Assembly: GCA_004144935.1 (NCBI GenBank)
Contig: SDZP01000120.1
Location: forward strand, 1-9,355
Origin: Caulobacteraceae bacterium
GTDB lineage: Bacteria > Pseudomonadota > Alphaproteobacteria > Caulobacterales > Caulobacteraceae
Direction: 5' to 3'
Length of the DNA stretch: 9,355 nucleotides
Below are positions 1-7,276 of the stretch, in pieces. Positions within the stretch are counted from its first letter, which is position 1, and each line of letters starts with the position of its first letter. The notes beneath the pieces are model-generated. The model did no database searches. It worked only from the letters and a program-made list of their open reading frames with translations, and had not been told where the DNA came from. The translations under genes were made by a program, and so were the position numbers.

Positions 1-54
1 CTCGTTGTGCCAGAGGGTGTCATCGGCATCGAGGCCGACCGTGGTGATGCGCAT
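1..54 (-). CDS. HAD-family hydrolase, N-terminal fragment (runs off left edge)
   Basis: Only the first 18 codons are in the window. They read MRITTVGLDADDTLWHNE, a hydrophobic strand followed by the HAD motif I signature DxDxT (here D9-A-D11-D-T13; the first Asp is the usual nucleophile and the second the usual acid/base). HAD proteins are mostly phosphatases; the substrate cannot be told from this much. An AGAAGG ribosome binding site lies at 60-65 on the minus strand, five bases before the ATG, which fixes the start. The gene begins 27 bases after the nspC stop on the same strand, so it is probably the third gene of the polyamine operon. The family call is fairly safe; specificity is unknown. 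Confidence 0.8.
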   Translation of the reverse strand, partial: MRITTVGLDADDTLWHNE

Positions 55-81
55 TGCGGCCTTCTAGCGACGGGGCGGCGA

Positions 82-1254
82 TCAGGAAAGCCGGTCGCGG
101 AAATCGGCGTAGTCGAACCACCGAACCAGCCTCAGGGCGTCCGTTGCGCTGTTCCACAGGGCGATCGCCGGCAGCGGCACGCCGTTGAAGGTGTTGGTCT
201 TGACCATCGAATAATGGGCCTGGTCGAGGAAGGCGATGCGGGTCCCGGGCGCCGGGGGGGCCGCGAACCGGTAGTCGCCGATGATGTCGCCGGCCAGGCA
301 GGAGGGACCGCCGATCCGCACGGTCACGCCGTCGTCGACCTCGCCCAGCAGCGCCGGCCGGTAGGGCGCCTCGATGACGTCGGGCATGTGGCAGGTGGCC
401 GAGATGTCGGTGATGGCGACCGGGCCGCCGTTGTCGAAGACGTCGAGCACCTCCCCGACCAGGATGCCGGCGTCCAGGGCGATGGCCTCGCCGGGTTCGA
501 TCAGCACCTTCAGGCCGTGGCGCCGGCCGATGTCGGCCAGCAGGGCGATCAGGTCCTCGCGCTGGTAGTCGGCGCGGGTGATGTGGTGGCCGCCGCCGAG
601 GTTCAGCCACTTCAGCCCTGAGGTCAGGCCGGCCAGCCTGGGTTCCAGCGACTGCCAGATGCGTCGCAGCGGCTCGAAATCCTGCTCGCAGAGGGCATGG
701 ATGTGCAGCCCGTCGACCCCGGCCAGATGCTCCGGCCGCAGCTGCGAGACCGGAAAGCCCAGGCGCGAACCGGCCTGGCAGGGATCATACTTGGCGACCT
801 CGCCCTGGCTGCATTCGGGGTTCAGCCGCAGGCCGATATCGAACACCTCGCCCGCGGCGCGGGCCTGGGCGATCAGGTCGGCGAAACGGGCGATCTGGTC
901 GGGGGAATTGAAGATCACGGCGTCCGACAGACGGAGGATCTCCGGCAGGTCCTCGCGGCGATAGGCCGGCGAATAGGAGGTCAGCTCGCCGTGGTAGTGC
1001 TCCCGCGCCAGCCGCGCCTCCCACAGGCCGGACGCGCAGGTCCCGTCCAGGTACTCTGCCACCACCCCGGCCAGCGCCCACATGGAAAACGCCTTCAGCG
1101 CCAGCAGCACCCGGGCGCCTGACCGGTCACGCACGTCCTTGAGGATCGCCAGATTGCGCCGCACCGCCGCTTCGTCGACGACGAAACAGGGCGAGGGCGT
1201 CCGGGACAGGTCGAAGCCGGCGAAGGCGCCGGGACCGCCAGCCTTGGTTTCCAT
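82..1254 (-). CDS. nspC: Carboxynorspermidine (carboxyspermidine) decarboxylase
   Basis: This is a PLP-dependent fold-III decarboxylase (alanine racemase / ornithine-diaminopimelate decarboxylase superfamily), 390 aa from the chosen start, close to the family's usual 370-390. By family knowledge it removes CO2 from carboxynorspermidine or carboxyspermidine, the last step of the aspartate-semialdehyde route to norspermidine or spermidine, in the cytoplasm. Visible marks: ALKAFS with the PLP lysine at about K54; LHIHALCE near 183-190; the glycine loop LGGGHH at 219-224; EPGEA at 253-257; GPSCLAGD at 316-323 with the active-site Cys and Asp typical of decarboxylases; and DQAHYSMVKTNTFNG near 344-358. 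An upstream in-frame start at 1296 would overlap the preceding gene by 29 bases. The ATG at 1254 lies 13 bases after that gene's stop and begins the conserved part, so I prefer it; no strong ribosome binding site is visible at either. It sits directly behind the dehydrogenase that makes its substrate. Whether the product is spermidine or norspermidine cannot be read from sequence. Confidence 0.93.
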   Translation of the reverse strand: METKAGGPGAFAGFDLSRTPSPCFVVDEAAVRRNLAILKDVRDRSGARVLLALKAFSMWALAGVVAEYLDGTCASGLWEARLAREHYHGELTSYSPAYRREDLPEILRLSDAVIFNSPDQIARFADLIAQARAAGEVFDIGLRLNPECSQGEVAKYDPCQAGSRLGFPVSQLRPEHLAGVDGLHIHALCEQDFEPLRRIWQSLEPRLAGLTSGLKWLNLGGGHHITRADYQREDLIALLADIGRRHGLKVLIEPGEAIALDAGILVGEVLDVFDNGGPVAITDISATCHMPDVIEAPYRPALLGEVDDGVTVRIGGPSCLAGDIIGDYRFAAPPAPGTRIAFLDQAHYSMVKTNTFNGVPLPAIALWNSATDALRLVRWFDYADFRDRLS

Positions 1255-1267
1255 CCGTCGCTGTCCG

Positions 1268-2473
<1,206 letters not shown>

Positions 2474-2478
2474 CGTCA

Positions 2479-2484
2479 CCTCTT
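2479..2484 (-). promoter_or_regulatory. Ribosome binding site deciding the dehydrogenase start
   Basis: On the minus strand this reads AAGAGG, five bases before the ATG at 2473. It overlaps the alternative GTG codon at 2479, which is therefore unlikely to be used. Confidence 0.7.
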
Positions 2485-2518
2485 AAGCGCTACATCGTCG
2501 CCGCCGCGATTGGGGCGC

Positions 2519-2589
2519 GGGTCTTACCACGAGGCAGGCCCCGAGGGCCAACCCCCCGGGGATAACGCCCTGCCGGCGGTGTTAGACCC
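2519..2589 (-). ncRNA. Candidate structured leader RNA of the polyamine operon
   Basis: The segment between the DUF1272 stop and the dehydrogenase gene is strongly self-complementary. The outer arm pairs 2519-2524 (GGGTCT) with 2584-2589 (AGACCC). Inside it 2526-2528 pairs with 2578-2580, 2533-2538 (GGCAGG) with 2569-2574 (CCTGCC), and 2539-2543 (CCCCG) with 2557-2561 (CGGGG). A competing hairpin, 2537-2541 with 2545-2549 (GGCCC/GGGCC, 3-base loop), cannot coexist with the two inner arms. Two exclusive folds, placed 46 bases upstream of the start codon of a polyamine gene, are what a cis-regulatory leader would look like. By position it could be related to the alphaproteobacterial speF leader described upstream of ornithine decarboxylase genes, but I cannot confirm a family match. 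It starts just after the DUF1272 stop, so the transcript may begin within or upstream of that gene. It could also simply be a terminator for DUF1272, though there is no T-run. Confidence 0.45.
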
Positions 2590-2590
2590 C

Positions 2591-2833
2591 TCAGATGCAG
2601 GCTTGATGACTCTTGAGCACCCTCTCGGGTGATCCCGGCGCCCTGGCCAGCAGTGCCGTCGGCCTGACCGGCCGCGCCACCAGACCGCCGCCGCAGTTGG
2701 GACAGACGCCGGCGAACCGCGTCTCGGCGCAGTCCCGGCAGAAGGTGCATTCGAAGGTGCAGATCATGGCGCCGGCGGCGTCGGGGACCAGATCGCGATC
2801 ACAACATTCGCAGTTCGGCCGAAGTTGGAGCAT
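2591..2833 (-). CDS. DUF1272 cysteine-rich small protein
   Basis: An 80-aa protein of the DUF1272 family, recognised from the opening MLQLRPNCECCDRDL and the cysteine layout: C8, C10, C11, then C25, C29, C32, C35 (CTFECTFCRDC), then CPNCGG at 44-49. The paired cysteines look like a zinc-ribbon or metal-binding fold, an inference from spacing. Its role is unknown to me. The ATG at 2833 follows a GGAGG site at 2839-2843 with five-base spacing; the reading frame stays open further upstream but that extension lacks family character and would overlap carA. It is divergent from carA, with 85 bases between the two starts. Its stop is two bases from the structured leader of the polyamine operon, so the two may share a transcript. 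Confidence 0.9.
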   Translation of the reverse strand: MLQLRPNCECCDRDLVPDAAGAMICTFECTFCRDCAETRFAGVCPNCGGGLVARPVRPTALLARAPGSPERVLKSHQACI

Positions 2834-2918
2834 ACCGCCCTCCGATAGCGTTTGACCCACGGGGTCCGACTCACTACCAACGCGCCCGTTTGTCCAGCCA
2901 CCTGAAAGAGCCCCCGCC
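2834..2918. promoter_or_regulatory. Divergent intergenic region, DUF1272 / carA
   Basis: These 85 bases separate two head-to-head genes and must carry at least the carA promoter and probably one for the minus strand. I see no convincing -35/-10 pair. A short inverted repeat GACCC-acg-GGGTC at 2854-2866 could be an operator but is too short to claim. Confidence 0.4.
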
Positions 2919-4082
2919 ATGACCGACCTTCTTCCCGGCGTCACCGGCGTTCTGGTCCTCGCCGACGGCACGGTCCTGCAGGGGCTGGGGGTCGGCGCCA
3001 TCGGCGACGCGGTCGGCGAGGTCTGCTTCAACACCGCCATGACCGGCTACCAGGAAATCCTCACCGATCCCTCCTACATGGCTCAGATCGTCGCCTTCAC
3101 CTTCCCGCACATGGGCAACACCGGCACCAACAGCGAAGACCTGGAACAGATGAGCGGCGCGTCCGAGACCGCCGCCCGCGGCGCCATCTTCCGCGACGCC
3201 CCGACCGAACCCGCCAACTGGCGGGCCAACGCCAACCTGGGCGACTGGATGTCCCGGCGCGGCGTCGTCGGCCTGGCCGGCGTCGACACCCGCAGCCTGA
3301 CCAAGCTGATCCGCGAGAAGGGCATGCCGCACGCGGTCATCGCCCACAGCCCGACCGGCGACTTCGACATCCCCGCCCTGCAGGCCAAGGCCGCCGCTTG
3401 GTCGGGCCTGGAGGGCCTCGACCTCGCCAAGGACGCCACCACCCGCCAGACCTTCACCTGGGACGAGACCCGCTGGGACTGGGAAGGCGGCTACGACCGG
3501 CTGGAGACGCCCAAATACGAGGTCGTCGTCCTTGACTATGGGGTGAAGCGCAACATCCTGCGCAGCCTGGCCTCCATCGGGGCCCGCGCCACCGTGGTGC
3601 CGGCCGACACCAGCGCCGAGGACATCCTGGCCCGCAAGCCCGATGGCGTGCTGCTGTCCAACGGTCCGGGCGATCCGGCGGCGACCGGCGTCTACGCCGT
3701 ACCCGAGATTCAAAAGCTGGTCGAAAGCGGCACGCCGGTGTTCGGCATCTGCCTCGGCCACCAAATGCTGGCCCGCGCCCTGGGTGCGAGCACGGTGAAG
3801 ATGGACCAGGGCCACCACGGGGCCAACCACCCGGTCAAGGACCTGACCACCGGCAAGGTCGAGATCGTCTCGATGAACCACGGCTTCACCGTCGACCGCG
3901 ACAGCCTGCCGGCCGCGGTCACCGAGACCCACGTCTCCCTGTTCGATGGCACCAATGCGGGACTGGCGCTGACCGGCAAGCCGGTATTCAGCGTCCAGCA
4001 TCACCCGGAAGCCTCGCCGGGCCCCACCGACAGCCTCTACCTGTTCGAGCGTTTCGCCGGGCTGATGGACCGGGCGAAATAG
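2919..4082 (+). CDS. carA: Carbamoyl-phosphate synthase small (glutaminase) subunit
   Basis: CarA hydrolyses glutamine and passes ammonia to CarB, which makes carbamoyl phosphate for arginine and pyrimidine synthesis in the cytoplasm. The 387-aa length is typical. The N-terminal CPSase small-subunit domain (about 8-140) carries CFNTAMTGYQEILTDPSY at 36-53 and GVDTRSLTKLIREKG at 121-135. The class I glutamine amidotransferase domain (about 200-380) carries LSNGPGDP at 246-253, the nucleophile C278 in GICLGHQ, and H362 and E364 in QHHPEAS, so the triad is complete. GAAAGAG at 2904-2910 is a modest ribosome binding site for the ATG at 2919. carB is not adjacent: the next gene lies on the opposite strand, with its stop only three bases away. 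The family call is not in doubt. Confidence 0.98.
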   Translation: MTDLLPGVTGVLVLADGTVLQGLGVGAIGDAVGEVCFNTAMTGYQEILTDPSYMAQIVAFTFPHMGNTGTNSEDLEQMSGASETAARGAIFRDAPTEPANWRANANLGDWMSRRGVVGLAGVDTRSLTKLIREKGMPHAVIAHSPTGDFDIPALQAKAAAWSGLEGLDLAKDATTRQTFTWDETRWDWEGGYDRLETPKYEVVVLDYGVKRNILRSLASIGARATVVPADTSAEDILARKPDGVLLSNGPGDPAATGVYAVPEIQKLVESGTPVFGICLGHQMLARALGASTVKMDQGHHGANHPVKDLTTGKVEIVSMNHGFTVDRDSLPAAVTETHVSLFDGTNAGLALTGKPVFSVQHHPEASPGPTDSLYLFERFAGLMDRAK

Positions 4083-4089
4083 GGCTCAC

Positions 4090-4112
4090 CCGGGCGGCGG
4101 ATCGCCGCCCGG
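4090..4112. terminator. Perfect 10-bp GC hairpin between convergent genes
   Basis: 4090-4099 (CCGGGCGGCG) pairs perfectly with 4103-4112 around a three-base GAT loop. It starts eight bases after the carA stop and lies within the last codons of the convergent membrane protein gene, where it encodes a Pro/Gly-rich tail. There is no T-run on the plus strand, so it is either a U-poor intrinsic terminator, a transcript-end stabiliser, or a block between converging polymerases. The structure is certain; the role is inferred. Confidence 0.55.
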
Positions 4113-4290
4113 CGGCGTCTGCCTGCCGTGCGGCGCGACCTTGTAGGCCAGGTAGGAGGCGTGGCTGATGGCCAGCAGGGTGACGAACCCCTGCGACAGC
4201 GGCGGCATCTCCAGGAAACCGCCGCCGGCTCCGGCGGTGGCGAAGGCCTTCCACAGGGCGGCGCTGTAGACGCCGATCAGCAGGATGGTG

Positions 4291-4312
4291 ATGGCGAACT
4301 GCTGTTCGCCAT
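4291..4312. repeat. Perfect 9-bp hairpin at the left inversion junction
   Basis: 4291-4299 (ATGGCGAAC) pairs with 4304-4312 (GTTCGCCAT) around the four-base loop TGCT. It arises because both sides of the junction carry TTCGCCAT next to the repeat. No comparable hairpin occurs at the right junction. Confidence 0.75.
4295..4304 (+). repeat. Left inverted repeat of the inverted segment
   Basis: CGAACTGCTG. The reverse complement occurs at 4548-4557. Matching stops exactly at 10 bases in both directions. The repeat also forms part of a hairpin at 4291-4312. Confidence 0.85.
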
Positions 4313-4547
4313 GGGTATCTCGGCGGTGTCTCTTGTCGCCACCCCTTCACTGCTGAGCCTGAAGGCCAACGATCAGCCGGCGGCGGGCGAACTCGACAAG
4401 ACCCGGCAGAAGCTGAACCTGGCGGATGGGGAGGTGCAGGCGACGGGCAAGGTGCTGTCGCTGTCCTCGCCGCAGCTGGCGTCCTGGTCCGACATGTTCC
4501 TGGGCGAGGAGGTGACCAACGGGGCCTCGGCCGATCTGGGCAAGGTG

Positions 4548-4557
4548 CAGCAGTTCG
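4548..4557 (-). repeat. Right inverted repeat of the inverted segment
   Basis: CAGCAGTTCG on the plus strand, the exact reverse complement of 4295-4304. Confidence 0.85.
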
Positions 4558-5160
4558 GTCGGCAGGTTGATGTCCAGGGGCCCAGTCGGCCGCTCCGCCG
4601 GCGGGTTGGCGGCCGGCAGAGTCAGCTGGTGCGCGTCCCAGGCGGCCAGGGCGGCCGGCCAGTCGGTGATGTTGACGGCCGCCGCGGTGGCCAGGGCCGA
4701 GACCACCAGGATGGTCCATAGCGCGGCCTGGAATTTCGACAGGCTGACCCGGTTGCGGTTGTCGATCAGCACCCCCGCCAGCCGCCCGTTAACCGACCCG
4801 CCCATCACCGCTACGGCCAGGGTCAGGAGCAGGGCCGTCCCGGCCCAGACCACCGGCGGCCTGTTGATCCAGCGCGCGCCATTGATCTCGACAAACCCGT
4901 TGAGGGCGGCGATGGCCGCGATCAGCAGGATCAGCAGCAGGATGGCGAAGGCCGGGTGGCGGTTGAGCGTCAGCAGGTAGGAAGTTTTCCGATCGTGTCG
5001 TCCCATGGCCAGGCCCCCCGACTTTCCGATGGGAGACCGTGACTCAAGTATCGGCGTTATGCAATCTTGCAATGTATCCCGATGAGTTCTCGTTTTGATT
5101 GCCGCACGCAGGCCGCGCTTGCCTCGGGCAAAGCGCCCCGCCAACATCCAGGTCCTCTGG

Positions 5161-5167
5161 GGAGAGG
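5161..5167 (+). promoter_or_regulatory. Ribosome binding site deciding the acyltransferase start
   Basis: GGAGAGG, six bases before the ATG at 5174. It supports that start over the longer in-frame opening at 5099, whose extra 25 codons look non-coding. Confidence 0.65.
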
Positions 5168-5173
5168 GCCGCC

Positions 5174-6352
5174 ATGACCGAACCGGTGACTGTCGCCGAA
5201 CCGCCGACCAGGCAACGGCTGGCCTCGATCGACCTGCTGCGCGGGGTGGTCATCGTGCTGATGGCCCTCGACCACATGCGCGACTACTTCCATGACAAGG
5301 CCTGGATCATGGATCCGCTGGATCCGGCCAAAACCGACCTGGCCCTCTACCTGACCCGCTGGGTGACCCATTTCTGCGCCCCGACCTTCATCATGCTGGC
5401 CGGGGTCTCGGCCTTCCTGCAGGGCGTCAACGGCAAGGGGACCAGGGCCCTGTCCTGGTTTCTGCTGACACGCGGGCTCTGGCTGGTGGTGCTGGAGATG
5501 ACCGTCATCAACTTCGGCTGGATGTTCTCGATGGACAGCATCGGCCTGATCGTCATCTGGGCGATCGGGGTCAGCATGATGCTGATGGCCGCCCTGGTCT
5601 GCCTGCCCAGCCGGGTGGTGCTGGCCATCGGCGTGGCCATCATCGCCGGCCACAACCTGCTGGACGGGATCAAGGCGGCCGACCTGGGCGCCCTTGCGCC
5701 GCTCTGGAACGTCATCCACGAGCCGGGTTTCGCCGCCCCCTTCTTCATCGGCTATCCGGTCCTGCCCTGGCTGGGGGTGATGGCGTTCGGCTATGGCATC
5801 GCCCCGGTGTTCCAGATGGAGCCGGCCCGGCGCGCCCGGTTGCTGACCGCCACGGGGCTGGCCATGATCGGCCTGTTCGCCCTGCTGCGCGGCTTCAACC
5901 TCTACGGCAATCCAGGGCCATGGAGCGACCAGCCCGGCGTCCTGCGAGACGGCTTTTCCCTCTTCAATGTCGCCAAGTATCCGCCCTCGCTGGACTACCT
6001 GCTGATCACCCTGGGGCCGGTGTTGGTTCTGCTGCCGCACCTGGAGAAGGCGAGAGGCTGGTTCGCCGACGCGTTGCTGGTCTTCGGCCGGGCGCCGCTG
6101 GCCTTCTATGTGCTGCACATCTACCTCGGCCACCTGCTGATGATGGCGGTCGGCCTGGCCACCGGCTATCCGGCGCCGCTGTTCGTCGGCTTCATGGCCG
6201 ATCCGGGCCCGCTGATCGAGAGCGGCTGGGGCCATCCGCTGTGGGTGGTCTACGCGGTCTGGGCCCTGGTGCTGGTCCTGCTCTGGCCCGTCTGCCGCTG
6301 GTGGGGTGAGCTGAAGCGCCGACGGCGCGATTGGTGGCTCAGCTACCTTTGA
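5174..6352 (+). CDS. HGSNAT/DUF1624-type multi-pass membrane protein (acyltransferase-like)
   Basis: A 392-aa, very hydrophobic protein with about ten predicted membrane segments. It opens with RLASIDLLRGVVIVLMALDH at residues 15-34, the hallmark of the DUF1624 / heparan-alpha-glucosaminide N-acetyltransferase catalytic family, related to acyltransferase-3-like membrane proteins. Other marks are HFCAPTFIMLAG at 66-77, YPPSLDYLLITLGP at 269-282, FGRAPLAFYVLHIYLGH at 304-320 with a conserved-looking His pair, and a basic C-terminal tail (KRRRRDWW at 381-388). Family members are thought to transfer acetyl or acyl groups across the inner membrane to sugars or other acceptors; the acceptor here is unknown. 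The start is fixed by GGAGAGG at 5161-5167. It is divergent from the inverted membrane protein gene, with 167 bases between their starts, and stands alone on its strand until the dehydrogenase 100 bases downstream. Confidence 0.88.
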   Translation: MTEPVTVAEPPTRQRLASIDLLRGVVIVLMALDHMRDYFHDKAWIMDPLDPAKTDLALYLTRWVTHFCAPTFIMLAGVSAFLQGVNGKGTRALSWFLLTRGLWLVVLEMTVINFGWMFSMDSIGLIVIWAIGVSMMLMAALVCLPSRVVLAIGVAIIAGHNLLDGIKAADLGALAPLWNVIHEPGFAAPFFIGYPVLPWLGVMAFGYGIAPVFQMEPARRARLLTATGLAMIGLFALLRGFNLYGNPGPWSDQPGVLRDGFSLFNVAKYPPSLDYLLITLGPVLVLLPHLEKARGWFADALLVFGRAPLAFYVLHIYLGHLLMMAVGLATGYPAPLFVGFMADPGPLIESGWGHPLWVVYAVWALVLVLLWPVCRWWGELKRRRRDWWLSYL

Positions 6353-6397
6353 GGTCACGCGACGGCGTGCAAGCTGGGGTATTTTCCCACAGATATA

Positions 6398-6423
6398 TTG
6401 ACATTATTTTTACCGGGTATAAT
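6398..6423 (+). promoter_or_regulatory. Consensus-like sigma-70 hexamers before the SDR gene
   Basis: TTGACA at 6398-6403 and TATAAT at 6418-6423 are both perfect E. coli-type hexamers, in an AT-rich patch (about 6380-6425) that stands out from the GC-rich surroundings. The spacer is only 14 bases instead of about 17, so the pair may be weak, dependent on an activator, or partly fortuitous. The start codon lies 32 bases after the -10 hexamer, giving a short leader with an AAGGAG site at 6442-6447. Confidence 0.5.
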
Positions 6424-6454
6424 TAGCGCGCCGTTCCAGCCAAGGAGACCGGCC

Positions 6455-7276
6455 ATGCGCCTCAAACCCGGACACATCGCCGTCGTCACCGGCGCGGCCA
6501 GCGGCATCGGCCTGGCCCTGTGCAAGGCCCTGCTGGCGGCCGGCCTGACCGTCTGCATGCTCGATATCGAGGGCGAGGCGCTCGACAGGGCGGCGTCGAA
6601 GCTTGGCGGGACGCTGGATACCTATGCCTGCGACGTCAGCGACCCGGCGGCGGTGACCAGGGTCGCCGACGACATCCTGCGCCGCCACGGACGCGTGGAT
6701 CTGCTGATCAACAACGCCGGCGTCGGCGGACGAATCGGGCCGATGGCAGCCTTGCCGGCCGAGGACTGGCAGTGGGTGTTCGGAGTCAACGTTCTCGGCG
6801 TCGTCAACGGCCTGCGCGCCTTCGTCCCGGCCATGCAGGCGCGCGGCGAGGGCCATGTGGTCAACATCGCCTCGATGGCCGGCCTGGCCGCGGCGCCGTT
6901 CATGGGGCCCTACGTCGTCTCGAAGTTCGCCGTCGTCGGACTGACCGAAAGCCTGGCCGCCGAGTTCGCGGCGACCGGATCGAACCTCAAGGTCTCGGTC
7001 GCCTGCCCCGGCAACATTCAGAGCCGAATCCGCGAGGGCGAGCGCAACCGCCCGGCGGCTCTGCGGGCCGACTCGGCGGCCGAGCCCGCCATCCAGGCCC
7101 GGCTCGAGGCGATCTTCGAGGGCGTCATGCAGGCAGGCCGGATCAGCGGCGAGGCCGGCGCGACCCGCATCCTGGCCGGCATCGAGGCCGACGCCTTCTA
7201 CATCCTGACCCACCCGCAGGAGACAGCCCCGGCCCGCCAGCGGCTGGACCGGCTGGGCGCGGCGCTGGCGGCCTAG
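6455..7276 (+). CDS. Short-chain dehydrogenase/reductase (SDR), classical type
   Basis: A 273-aa NAD(P)-dependent oxidoreductase with the full classical SDR signature: cofactor motif TGAASGIG at 12-19, acidic D37 at the end of the second strand (LDIEG, which favours NAD over NADP), NNAG at 86-89, N112, and the catalytic S140, Y153 and K157 in YVVSK. PG after the sixth strand is at 185-186. The substrate cannot be inferred. The ATG at 6455 follows AAGGAG at 6442-6447; an in-frame TTG at 6398 coincides with the -35-like hexamer and is not a credible start. Its stop overlaps the stop of the convergent YjbR-family gene within a CTAG. It appears to be monocistronic. Confidence 0.93.
   Translation: MRLKPGHIAVVTGAASGIGLALCKALLAAGLTVCMLDIEGEALDRAASKLGGTLDTYACDVSDPAAVTRVADDILRRHGRVDLLINNAGVGGRIGPMAALPAEDWQWVFGVNVLGVVNGLRAFVPAMQARGEGHVVNIASMAGLAAAPFMGPYVVSKFAVVGLTESLAAEFAATGSNLKVSVACPGNIQSRIREGERNRPAALRADSAAEPAIQARLEAIFEGVMQAGRISGEAGATRILAGIEADAFYILTHPQETAPARQRLDRLGAALAA

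Larger units (their letters stand above)
4295..4557. other. Inverted segment within the membrane protein gene
   Basis: Between 4305 and 4547 the sensible reading is on the plus strand (FAMGISAVSLVATPSLLSL... to ...GASADLGKV), while the flanking parts of the same protein read on the minus strand. The segment is bounded by the inverted repeats 4295-4304 and 4548-4557, and the 243 bases between them are exactly 81 codons. Both junctions stay in frame after inversion: GAA CTG CTG is joined to TTC GCC ATG, and CAG CAG TTC is joined to GCC ATC ACC. No recombinase gene is present in the window. Confidence 0.85.
4086..5006 (-). pseudogene. Multi-pass membrane protein gene split by an internal inversion
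   Basis: In the present arrangement the minus-strand frame from ATG 5006 runs 153 sensible codons to 4548, then 66 low-complexity, Arg/Gln/Leu-rich codons to a stop at 4347-4349. If 4295-4557 is flipped, the frame continues without interruption to a TGA at 4086-4088 and gives 306 aa. Restored layout: membrane segments near 18-38, 51-69 and 95-113; a fourth near 151-173 beginning ELLFAMGISAVSLVATP; a polar loop of about 60 residues (KANDQPAAG... to ...ASADLGKV); a fifth near 236-253 (FAITILLIGVYSAALWKAF); and a last hydrophobic stretch near 273-291 containing LLAISHASYLAYKV. I recognise the general look (SLSKFQAALWT, then GISxxSL, then ISHASYLAYK) of an uncharacterised membrane protein family and cannot assign a function. 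It is either a phase-variable gene in its off or alternate state, or a pseudogene. The ATG at 5006 directly precedes the first hydrophobic part; upstream frame lacks character. Confidence 0.8.

Noticed and set aside
2874..4004. 376-codon minus-strand open frame across carA
   Set aside because: Shadow of carA, whose catalytic motifs are intact on the plus strand.
4128..4721. Plus-strand open frame taken as a complete independent gene
   Set aside because: Only its middle (4305-4547) looks like protein. Its ends are antisense to the membrane protein gene, and the middle is better explained as the inverted segment of that gene.
5060..5073. Direct repeat TGCAAT at 8-base spacing upstream of the inverted gene
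   Set aside because: Six bases twice is weak evidence for a binding site without conservation data.
5115..5136. Imperfect hairpin (GCGCTTGCC with GGCAAAGCGC) between the divergent membrane genes
   Set aside because: Short, bulged, and in GC-rich sequence where such pairing is common; there is no T-run and no clear role.
5057..6358. 433-codon minus-strand open frame across the acyltransferase-like gene
   Set aside because: It is rich in Gln/His/Gly/Asp with no domain character and is fully antisense to a convincing multi-pass membrane protein.
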